DNA of 6,808 bases. Source: Deltaproteobacteria bacterium UBA796 (GTDB lineage Bacteria > Myxococcota_A > UBA796). The position numbers were made by a program, and so were the translations under genes. The stretch spans positions 13,308 to 20,115 of the forward strand of contig DBIS01000316.1 in the NCBI GenBank assembly GCA_002296975.1, given 5' to 3'. Under the pieces are notes generated by a model. It ran no database searches, had not been told where the DNA came from, and saw only the letters and a program-made list of their open reading frames with translations. Positions 1 to 5,415 of this stretch are shown here, one piece after another (the stretch's first letter is position 1; the number at the start of each line of letters is the position of its first letter).

Positions 1-22
1 CCCGAGCCCGAGCCCGAGCCCA
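1..22 (+). repeat. Short tandem CCCGAG hexamer repeat inside coding sequence
   Basis: CCCGAG occurs three times in a row followed by CCC, and encodes Pro-Glu dipeptides in the linker of the TPR protein. The array may extend upstream of the window. A hexamer array keeps the reading frame when units are gained or lost, so the linker length could vary between strains. Confidence 0.6.
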
Positions 23-351
23 GTCCACCACCCGCTCCTCCTCCCGTCGCCAAATCGGCCCCGTCATCGCCGCCGCCCTCATCCAAGTCCAACCCAGAAC
101 GGGAGATAGCCCGGGGTTGGGCTCAAATTGACCGTGAACAGTGGACCAAGGCCGGGACGCATTTTGACAAGGCCCTCTCCGTTGACCCTGGCAATTCAGA
201 TGGACGCTTTGGGCGCGCCTATGTGAACGAACATCTGGGGCGCGTCGACCAAGCGGTGGCACAGTACTGTCGCTTGGCCGCCACGGCTTCGGGTGAGGTC
301 AAGCAAGAGGCTGCCGGCCGGCTAAACGCACTGAACAAGGACTGCCCGTGA
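1..351 (+). CDS. TPR-containing protein with proline-rich linker, C-terminal part (5' end outside window)
   Basis: Frame 1 is open from the first base to a TGA at 349-351 and gives 116 residues, so the start lies upstream of the window. Residues 1-32 are low-complexity and rich in Pro, Glu, Ser and Ala, opening with PEPEPEP, like a flexible linker. Residues 33-116 are helical and look like about two tetratricopeptide repeats: one around 36-64 (GWAQ..., FDKALSVDPGN) and one around 65-96 (GRAYVNEHLGR, AVAQYCRLA). TPRs bind partner proteins; no catalytic residue is visible here. In Myxococcota, Pro-rich linker plus TPR tails often follow Ser/Thr kinase or secretion-associated domains, but the domain that would decide this is missing, so the function is unknown. 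The stop codon overlaps the GTG start of the Nudix gene (GTGA), indicating co-transcription and translational coupling. The reading frame is certain; the TPR call is good but based on only two units. Confidence 0.8.
   Translation, partial: PEPEPEPSPPPAPPPVAKSAPSSPPPSSKSNPEREIARGWAQIDREQWTKAGTHFDKALSVDPGNSDGRFGRAYVNEHLGRVDQAVAQYCRLAATASGEVKQEAAGRLNALNKDCP
337..341 (+). promoter_or_regulatory. Ribosome binding site for the Nudix gene
   Basis: AAGGA lies 6 nt before the GTG at 348. It sits inside the last codons of the TPR gene and supports GTG as the Nudix start. No ATG occurs in that frame before the conserved N-terminal strand. Confidence 0.6.
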
Positions 352-737
352 GCAAGCCTCATATTCGAGTGGTCGCTGCCCGCATTGAGCAAGACGGTCG
401 TTTTTTGATCACCCAGCGCAACCCGCACGCGGTGCTGCCTTTGCTTTGGGAGTTCCCAGGAGGTCGGGTCGAGTCCTCCGAACGGGATGAAGATGCACTT
501 CGCCGTGAGTTGACCGAAAAACTGGGAATTTCGGTGAACATTGAAGGGCTATCCATCCATGTGTGCCATGAATATGAGCGCTACCATCTCGATATGTTGG
601 TTTACCACGCCACAACCGAACAGTTGCCTCAGCCCAAAGGTGTTCATGATGTCCAATGGGTGCACCCATCCGATTTTGAAAACTACAGTTTCCCTGGGGC
701 CGACCAACAGACCGTGGATACATTACTGGGGGAGTAG
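348..737 (+). CDS. MutT/NudG-like Nudix hydrolase
   Basis: This 129-residue protein has the length and layout of MutT/NudG nucleotide pyrophosphohydrolases, which split nucleoside triphosphates (oxidised or non-canonical dNTPs, CTP) into the monophosphate and pyrophosphate in the cytoplasm. Visible features are the N-terminal strand VVAARIEQDGRFLITQR, then WEFPGG at 34-39, the Nudix box at 39-61, and a C-terminal WVHPSDF...YSFPGADQ segment typical of the MutT group. Box residues G39, E45, R53, E54, E57 and G60 fit GX5EX7REUXEEXGU, but the second Glu of the EE pair is Lys58. That position is a metal ligand in E. coli MutT, so activity may be changed. The GTG start is supported by AAGGA 6 nt upstream and by its 4-nt overlap with the TPR gene stop. 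The fold assignment is firm; the substrate cannot be read from sequence. Confidence 0.92.
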   Translation: MSKPHIRVVAARIEQDGRFLITQRNPHAVLPLLWEFPGGRVESSERDEDALRRELTEKLGISVNIEGLSIHVCHEYERYHLDMLVYHATTEQLPQPKGVHDVQWVHPSDFENYSFPGADQQTVDTLLGE

Positions 738-744
738 CCGGTAT

Positions 745-770
745 GCCCTCAACCGAGATAGGCTCGGGGC
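745..770 (+). other. Small GC-rich hairpin between Nudix stop and next SD
   Basis: CCGAG (753-757) and CTCGG (763-767) form a perfect 5-bp stem around a 5-nt loop. GCC (745-747) and GGC (768-770) can extend it across a bulge. No T-run follows, so it is unlikely to be an efficient intrinsic terminator. It ends only 4 nt before the SD of the next gene and could affect mRNA processing or translation, or be a chance structure. Confidence 0.3.
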
Positions 771-774
771 TGCC

Positions 775-780
775 AAGGAG
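775..780 (+). promoter_or_regulatory. Ribosome binding site for the MYXO-CTERM-like gene
   Basis: AAGGAG lies 5 nt before the ATG at 786. An earlier ATG at 781 is in another frame and stops after two codons. In the 786 frame a TAG at 759-761 lies upstream with no alternative start between, so this site fixes the start. Confidence 0.75.
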
Positions 781-785
781 ATGTC

Positions 786-1418
786 ATGATTGTTTCGCTC
801 GTCGCCGTCCTCGCCGTCAGTCCCGCTTTCGCCCAAGAGTGTGATGGTGTCGGGATCTTTTTCTCCAAAGCGGTCAAGGGTGGTGCTAGCGACGGCGTTC
901 CAAAGGATATTACCAATGACGACGCCGGCACGCCGATGGGCATCGGGCAACATGTCTATCTATCAGCCGGGTTTGTGAACGATAATGGCGACTTCAGCAC
1001 TGAGGCCGAATTTATCCCTGAAGGCTGCGCACTCGAGAATTGTGAATGGAAGATCAACAGCTGGACAGATAGCGAGGGCGGGATTTCGTCAGACTGTAAT
1101 GCTCCAGGCTCACCTGACGCCGACGCATCGGGTTCAGAGGTCTGCTATTGGGCGCCATCTGACCTCGAAACATGTGTTTCATTCGATGTCGACATTCGAC
1201 TCGATTGTTCAGAAGCGCAGGCCAACGACTGGGGCAAAACGGCCGGGCTAGTCTCTGTGCACGCCATCAACATCGATGGTGGGTTTTCATCCAATGACAC
1301 CCCATGTTCTGTGTCCGGCGGTGGCTGTATCAGCCCGCAAAGCAACGGTGTCGCTTCGGGTTGGTTGCTCTTCCCCTTGTTGGGCCTTGGTGGGCTCGCC
1401 CGTCGTCGCCAAGACTAA
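786..1418 (+). CDS. Secreted Cys-rich protein with MYXO-CTERM-like sorting tail
   Basis: The 210-residue protein begins with a Sec signal peptide (MIVSLVAVLAVSPAFA, likely cut before Gln17), unusual in having no Lys or Arg before the hydrophobic core. The mature part is acidic and has nine cysteines (19, 81, 86, 104, 120, 130, 141, 174, 181), which suggests disulfides outside the cytoplasm. The C-terminus has a GGGC motif (Cys181), a short spacer, a hydrophobic stretch at about 193-204 and RRR at 206-208. That is the layout of MYXO-CTERM tails, which in Myxococcus are cleaved near the Cys by a rhombosortase/CPBP-type protease (myxosortase) and help anchor surface proteins. I recognise no enzymatic domain in the middle, so the role is unknown; a surface or extracellular structural protein is the likeliest. 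It sits 48 nt after the Nudix gene and overlaps the convergent PAP2 gene by 4 nt at the stop. Confidence 0.85.
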   Translation: MIVSLVAVLAVSPAFAQECDGVGIFFSKAVKGGASDGVPKDITNDDAGTPMGIGQHVYLSAGFVNDNGDFSTEAEFIPEGCALENCEWKINSWTDSEGGISSDCNAPGSPDADASGSEVCYWAPSDLETCVSFDVDIRLDCSEAQANDWGKTAGLVSVHAINIDGGFSSNDTPCSVSGGGCISPQSNGVASGWLLFPLLGLGGLARRRQD

Positions 1419-2374
1419 AAGAGCCAGACTGCTGCGATTCCCCGGGTGCCGTGTTCGTCGGGGCTCAGGGGTGAGACTCCACTGAAGCTTATCTTTTTCG
1501 GGTCGGGCTTGGTGCTGGCGGGCTGACCATTTTTGTAGGTGTACCTGGTCGACCGGTGCTTGGAGACCCATTTTCCGACGAAGTAGCCCAATGGGGCACC
1601 CCAAATGACGTCCGACACATAATGTTGGTCATTGTAGACCAATGAAACGGCGACATAGCCGTTGATGGTCCAGCCGATCGCATAGCCAACCGGTGTGTCA
1701 ACCTGGTCCATCAGCACCACAGACATAGACCACACACTCGCGGTATGGCCAGACGGTGTGCCCGCCGGATATAAGTAAATGCCCTTTGCGGGGCCGTAAA
1801 TGATGCCCAGGCCATCGCCATCAGTGGGGCCTTCACGCCCAATGAGTAGCTTTTGAGCCAGGTGCAACGACACGGCAACGGTGACGGCTTCCATCGATAA
1901 GGAGGCGGCCTCAAGCACGCCGGGCTTATCGGCGACGTACCCATACAAGCCGAGTAATCCGATGGACCCAAGCCCATATGTACGGAAGGTGGGGGTGCGC
2001 ATGACCGGCATGAAGGTGTCGCCGGCGGGGGTGCGTTTGCCTTGTACCCAGGCTTGCATGCGCACATCGGGAGACGGATCTGTGGGCGCCATCAGGGAAA
2101 TGGTGACGGCCGCGGTCGAGCTGGCCATCAGCCAGGCCTCCCGATCCCAATGTCCAACCTCAAGTATGCTTCCAACGAAAGAGGCGCCGGAGCGCATAAA
2201 GATGTCTGCTTCACCAAAGCGCAGGTGGTCGCCTTTATAAAATGGCAGTTCGGGCGTGGTGGATGAAACCGCCTTGGGTTCCACATTTTCGTCGGCGGTC
2301 TGAGCGAGGGCATTGTGTGCAAAACACAGCCATCCGGTGACGAAGAGTGCGGCGAAGGCATGAGGTGAGCGCAT
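1415..2374 (-). CDS. Exported PAP2-superfamily membrane protein with degenerate active site
   Basis: This 319-residue protein has a signal peptide (about 1-24, cut after ALA before Gln25) and several hydrophobic segments (about 82-96, 134-148, 155-174, 211-222, 228-245, 255-268). It shows the three PAP2 phosphatase signatures. Motif 1 is K175LLIGREGP, motif 2 is P207SGH210, and motif 3 is S244LVYNDQH251YVSD255. The family consensus is KX6RP, PSGH and SRX5HX3D, so Lys, both His and the Asp are kept, but the Arg of motif 1 is Gly182 and the Arg of motif 3 is Leu245. Active relatives dephosphorylate lipid phosphates such as phosphatidate, undecaprenyl pyrophosphate or lipid A. Loss of both arginines suggests altered substrate or reduced catalysis. 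The last residues end in an aromatic-rich strand with terminal Phe, resembling an outer-membrane beta-signal. It is the last gene of the leftward cluster, 30 nt after PhoD. Its SD is weak (AGG four nt before ATG). Confidence 0.85.
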   Translation of the reverse strand: MRSPHAFAALFVTGWLCFAHNALAQTADENVEPKAVSSTTPELPFYKGDHLRFGEADIFMRSGASFVGSILEVGHWDREAWLMASSTAAVTISLMAPTDPSPDVRMQAWVQGKRTPAGDTFMPVMRTPTFRTYGLGSIGLLGLYGYVADKPGVLEAASLSMEAVTVAVSLHLAQKLLIGREGPTDGDGLGIIYGPAKGIYLYPAGTPSGHTASVWSMSVVLMDQVDTPVGYAIGWTINGYVAVSLVYNDQHYVSDVIWGAPLGYFVGKWVSKHRSTRYTYKNGQPASTKPDPKKISFSGVSPLSPDEHGTRGIAAVWLF

Positions 2375-2404
2375 AGAACCTGTGTTGCGAGTGGGAGAAA
2401 CCCT

Positions 2405-3475
2405 CTAATCCGAAGAGATTGACGACAAGGTGAACTCTTTGGTGACAAGGGCTTCACCGTTGATGTCCACCAAGCTGAGGGCGATCAATGGGTCATCTTG
2501 AGACCAATCGATATTCATCATACCAAAATGCAGTTGTTTGACCGCCTTGCCCACACGGGTTTTATTCGATGATGCCCAGTCGTGGATTTGGGTGAGCCCG
2601 CTGGATGTGACATCATAAATCGGGTAGCCCGCGCCCTCTTTGACCCTGGAGATCTCTCCCCAATGGACGTCGCCGGATAAGAAAATGACCCCGTTGGCAT
2701 GGGTGTCTTTGATGAGGGCAAGCATTCTCTCTTTTTCGGCAGGAAAATTGTTCCAAGATTCTAAGCCATTGTAGCTGTGACCGAATTGCACGGAGCTCAC
2801 GATGATCCGCAGGTCTGCAGGCATCTCGAGCTTGTCCTTAAGCCAGGCCCATTGGGCTTGACCCAGGATGGTCTTGCTTGGGTCGGGGTTGGGTTTGTAT
2901 TTTCTCCGAAAGATGGCCCCGGCCCGCCTGATCTCCTTGCGGGTCGTCGGGCTTGGCGTGTCGCGAAAATACCGGGTGTCGAGCAGGATGATCGATAGGC
3001 GCCTACCGTTGGCCTCGAATATGTGGTGTCCGTAAATGCCTGGATGATGCCTGCGCTCACTGTCTGCGGGGACACGCCAAAAGTCCAAAAACTGCCGTTC
3101 TGATTCTTGCTTAAAGCGGTTGTCCACACCATCATCGTTGCGCCCATAGTCGTGGTCATCCCACGTTGAGACAGTCGGGATCGCGGCCCGAAGGCGCTTG
3201 AATTTTGGCTTTGACGCGAACCATTTGTATTTGAGCTGCATCACGAATTTGATGCGGGTGTCGGCGTAGATATTGTCACCGAGGTAAATGAAGAGTTCGG
3301 GGTCGGTCGCCACGATGGTGTCTAAAATCGGCTGTCTCTTGATTTGCCGAGCACACGATCCAAAGGCGATGGTGCTCGGGAGATTGGTGATGTCCTCGAT
3401 GGCGCGCACAACAGGCTCGGGCGCCTTGGCGGTGGCGCTGGAGAGGGCTGCGATAAACAGAAGGTTGCTGAGCAT
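2405..3475 (-). CDS. Secreted PhoD-like metallophosphatase (alkaline phosphatase D family)
   Basis: The 356-residue protein starts with a signal peptide (about 1-16, MLSNLLFIAALSSATA) and then carries the calcineurin-like PhoD domain without the extra N-terminal domain of Bacillus PhoD. Motifs in order are IAFGSCARQ (36-44), FIYLGDNIYAD (62-72), TWDDHDYGRND (104-114), SSVQFGHSYNGLESW (227-241), IFLSGDVHWGEIS (264-276) and VTSSGLT (289-295). Asp67, Asn68, Asp106-His108-Asp109, His233 and the His of GDVHW match metallophosphatase metal and catalytic positions. Cys41 and Tyr70 match the extra Fe/Ca ligands of PhoD enzymes. PhoD hydrolyses phosphomonoesters and some diesters outside the cytoplasmic membrane. 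The start has no clear SD, but an in-frame stop (the TAG of the upstream gene) lies just 21 nt before it and no other start codon intervenes. It follows the NIT1-like gene and precedes the PAP2 gene. The family is clear; the substrate is unknown. Confidence 0.93.
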   Translation of the reverse strand: MLSNLLFIAALSSATAKAPEPVVRAIEDITNLPSTIAFGSCARQIKRQPILDTIVATDPELFIYLGDNIYADTRIKFVMQLKYKWFASKPKFKRLRAAIPTVSTWDDHDYGRNDDGVDNRFKQESERQFLDFWRVPADSERRHHPGIYGHHIFEANGRRLSIILLDTRYFRDTPSPTTRKEIRRAGAIFRRKYKPNPDPSKTILGQAQWAWLKDKLEMPADLRIIVSSVQFGHSYNGLESWNNFPAEKERMLALIKDTHANGVIFLSGDVHWGEISRVKEGAGYPIYDVTSSGLTQIHDWASSNKTRVGKAVKQLHFGMMNIDWSQDDPLIALSLVDINGEALVTKEFTLSSISSD

Positions 3476-3496
3476 GGGTGTTGAGACTGTTTGGTG

Positions 3497-4306
3497 CTAA
3501 AGGACGCGATTGGCGTTCATCGGGATTTGCTCTCGGATGGATTTCACACGAGCGGCGGGCATGGGCGCGAGGCAGAACCCTTCACCATCGCCACACTCGG
3601 CGACGATGGTACCCCATGGGTCGATAATGACTGAGTGGCCATAGGAGCGCCGTAGACCTTTGTCATCGTGGGGGCCCCACTGGGCGGGTGCGATGACCCA
3701 AGCCTGGTTCTCGATGGCTCGGGCGCGCAACAGGACGTGCCAGTGGTCTTTTCCGGTCATCAGGGTGAAGGCCGACGGCACGGCGAGAAGGGTGGCACCA
3801 CGGTCGCACATGGCACGGTACACCTCAGGAAATCGCAAGTCGAAGCATATGCTTAAGCCGATGCGTCCGACTTCGGTGTTTGCGACCACCACGGTATCGC
3901 CTCTCGCGGTTGTGTTGCTCTCCTTAAAACTCACCCCGCCGCTTGCTGCCATGTCCACATCAAAGAGGTGCATTTTCCGATAGTGGGCGATCAAGGCGCC
4001 ATCGGGGCCAAATAGCAAAGCGGTGTTGTAGGCGCGTTTGTCGTCGCATCGCTCGGCCACCGACCCCACGAGTAGGGTGATATTTAAAGCGGCTGCGAGC
4101 TTGGCCAAACGGGTGTGGGTTGGCCCATCCCGGGCCTCTGCAAGATGTATTTTTTTGTCGTGTGGCCCCAGATATGTGGAGGCCTCGGGTGTGGCGATAA
4201 AGCGCGCACCGCATTTTGCGGCCTCGGTCACCAAGCGTTCTATGGTGGCGAGGTTACACTCCACATCAGAAGAGCCATTGATTTGCACAGCAGCGATGAT
4301 GGGCAT
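3497..4306 (-). CDS. NIT1-type carbon-nitrogen hydrolase (probable deaminated glutathione amidase)
   Basis: From the preferred start this is a 269-residue nitrilase-superfamily amidase. The Glu-Lys-Cys triad is visible as TPEAS (E41), YRKMH (K111) and SICFDLRFPE (C154). The flanking segments HLFDVD, FKESNTT, PSAFTLMTGKDHWHVLLRARAIE and SYGHSVIIDPWGT resemble NIT1 and bacterial YbeM-like proteins more than NIT2 omega-amidase. NIT1 enzymes repair metabolism in the cytoplasm by hydrolysing deaminated glutathione to glutarate-type products and Cys-Gly. The ATG at 4306 is chosen because AAGGAA lies about 5 nt upstream and the protein then begins directly with the conserved strand MPIIAAVQIN. A longer frame from 4375 would add 23 residues without family similarity and would run into the divergent lipoprotein gene. 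It heads the leftward cluster, 21 nt before PhoD. There is no signal peptide, so it is the only cytoplasmic member of that cluster. Confidence 0.9.
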   Translation of the reverse strand: MPIIAAVQINGSSDVECNLATIERLVTEAAKCGARFIATPEASTYLGPHDKKIHLAEARDGPTHTRLAKLAAALNITLLVGSVAERCDDKRAYNTALLFGPDGALIAHYRKMHLFDVDMAASGGVSFKESNTTARGDTVVVANTEVGRIGLSICFDLRFPEVYRAMCDRGATLLAVPSAFTLMTGKDHWHVLLRARAIENQAWVIAPAQWGPHDDKGLRRSYGHSVIIDPWGTIVAECGDGEGFCLAPMPAARVKSIREQIPMNANRVL

Positions 4307-4362
4307 GAAGCTTCCTTGAGTACCTGAGTTTGTCTGGCATCCTATCGGAGGAGAAACCCCCA
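4307..4362. promoter_or_regulatory. Divergent intergenic region with both SD sites
   Basis: Only 56 bp separate the leftward NIT1-like start from the rightward lipoprotein start. AAGGAA on the - strand serves the former. GGAGGAG (4347-4353), 9 nt before ATG 4363, serves the latter. Little room remains, so at least one promoter probably lies inside the opposite gene. TTGAGT at 4316-4321 could be a -35 element, but no good -10 follows at the usual spacing. I therefore assign no specific promoter. Confidence 0.45.
4347..4353 (+). promoter_or_regulatory. Strong ribosome binding site for the MopE-repeat lipoprotein
   Basis: GGAGGAG, near-perfect to the anti-SD, lies 9 nt before ATG 4363. It decides the start against the upstream in-frame TTG at 4330, which would add 11 residues ahead of the lipoprotein signal peptide. 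It is the strongest SD in the window, suggesting high translation. Confidence 0.8.
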
Positions 4363-5415
4363 ATGCGAATTGCACCTATTGTATTTGTACTTTTGACCCT
4401 CTCTTGTAGTTCAGAGAAGGGCCTCACCGTTTATAATTCGGCACCCAATGTGTCCATTGTTTCGCCCGGAGAAGGCTCGATTCATCACCTGGGTGACATG
4501 ATTCATTTTTTGGCCCGTATTGGGGACAGCAAAGACGAAGTCGGTGAATTGTTGCGGGTATGGTCGAGTGATGTTCAAGGGCAATTCACGGATTTATCCG
4601 AAATCAGCGAAGGCGGAGATGTGTCTTGGGGCTCTGATGCCTTGGCGTTGGGTGAGCATTTGATCAGCTTGAAGGTGGTCGACACCGATGGAGCATCTGC
4701 CGAGGATTCCGTGAGCTTGACTGTGGGATTGCCGAGTGACACGGGTAGCCCCAGCGAAAATGTTGACGCCGACGGCGATGGCTTTTTAGAAAGTGAGGAC
4801 TGCGACGACACCGACCCGTTGGTGTACCCAGGCGCCCCGGAGTTTCCATATGATGGCATTGACCAAGATTGTGATGGCTCAGACTTGACCGACCAAGATG
4901 GTGACGGGGTTGACGCGATCGTGGCAGGGGGAGAGGACTGTGTAGACACTGACCCGGCGATTTATCCGGGTGCAGAGGAAGTTTGCGATGATGAGGACAA
5001 TGATTGCGATGGCACCGTCGATGAGCCCGACGCCTTGGGGTGTGAGACCTGGTGGCTGGATGCTGATGACGATGGGTATGGGTCTGAGGAGACGGCATGC
5101 TTGTGTGGACCCAGCGGCGATTTTACGGCGGATAACACCGACGATTGCGACGATGTGGACCCCGATGTCAACCCTGGGCACACCAACTTCGAGACCGCGG
5201 CGAGTGCCACGGGCGGTTGGGATTGGGACTGCAGTGGCGATACGGCGCAGCAATGGACGGACATCGGTAGCTGTGACGGGACGTGGTCGTGCACCCTGGT
5301 TGTGGGATGGTCCGTTTCGGTCCCGGAATGTGGTGTGCTGGCCTTGTGGGTAAACAACTGCACTGGAGGCACTTGCGAAGCCAGCGGGGACATGCGGACC
5401 CAAGCCTGTAAATGA
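4363..5415 (+). CDS. Lipoprotein with Ig-like domain and MopE-type Asp/Cys metal-binding repeats
   Basis: The 350-residue protein starts with a lipoprotein signal (MRIAPIVFVLLTLSC), with Cys15 the likely lipidated residue; position -3 is Thr, so the lipobox is loose. Residues 27-122 look like an Ig/PKD-like beta-sandwich (APNVSIVSPGEG, LGEHLISLKVVDTDG). Three repeats of the putative metal-binding MopE type follow, at about 135-174, 177-221 and 233-273. Each begins with a Ca-loop-like DxDxDG and has a CDDxDP-type core (CVDTDP in the second), with YPGA and DNDCDG elements in the first two. The C-terminal 284-350 is a Cys-rich module (seven Cys) ending TQACK. Such proteins are common in Myxococcota surface proteomes; bound Ca or Cu is inferred from the family, not shown here. 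The ATG is preferred over a TTG at 4330 because of the GGAGGAG site and the signal peptide. Its stop overlaps the next start (ATGA). Confidence 0.9.
   Translation: MRIAPIVFVLLTLSCSSEKGLTVYNSAPNVSIVSPGEGSIHHLGDMIHFLARIGDSKDEVGELLRVWSSDVQGQFTDLSEISEGGDVSWGSDALALGEHLISLKVVDTDGASAEDSVSLTVGLPSDTGSPSENVDADGDGFLESEDCDDTDPLVYPGAPEFPYDGIDQDCDGSDLTDQDGDGVDAIVAGGEDCVDTDPAIYPGAEEVCDDEDNDCDGTVDEPDALGCETWWLDADDDGYGSEETACLCGPSGDFTADNTDDCDDVDPDVNPGHTNFETAASATGGWDWDCSGDTAQQWTDIGSCDGTWSCTLVVGWSVSVPECGVLALWVNNCTGGTCEASGDMRTQACK
4765..5181 (+). repeat. Three degenerate MopE-type protein repeats
   Basis: Three units of roughly 40-45 codons run in tandem within the lipoprotein gene. Each starts with GAC/GAT-rich DxDxDG and continues to a DCDD or DCVD core. 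The similarity is clear in protein but modest in DNA, so this is an old duplication rather than a recent one. Confidence 0.75.

Noticed and set aside
1464..1475. CTCA-GGGG-TGAG inverted repeat near the end of the PAP2 gene as a terminator
   Set aside because: A 4-bp stem with no T-run, inside coding sequence, is expected by chance.
1926..2266. Open frames on both strands within the PAP2 gene
   Set aside because: They are shadows: no SD, no recognisable motifs, and fully covered by the PAP2 frame with its conserved motifs.
4330..4362. TTG start for the MopE-repeat lipoprotein at 4330
   Set aside because: It would place a charged 11-residue leader before a well-formed lipoprotein signal, and the strong GGAGGAG is spaced for the ATG at 4363.
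4307..4375. Longer N-terminus for the NIT1-like hydrolase from the ATG at 4375
   Set aside because: The extra 23 residues do not resemble the family, would overlap the divergent lipoprotein gene and its SD, and the inner ATG at 4306 has a good SD right before the conserved first strand.
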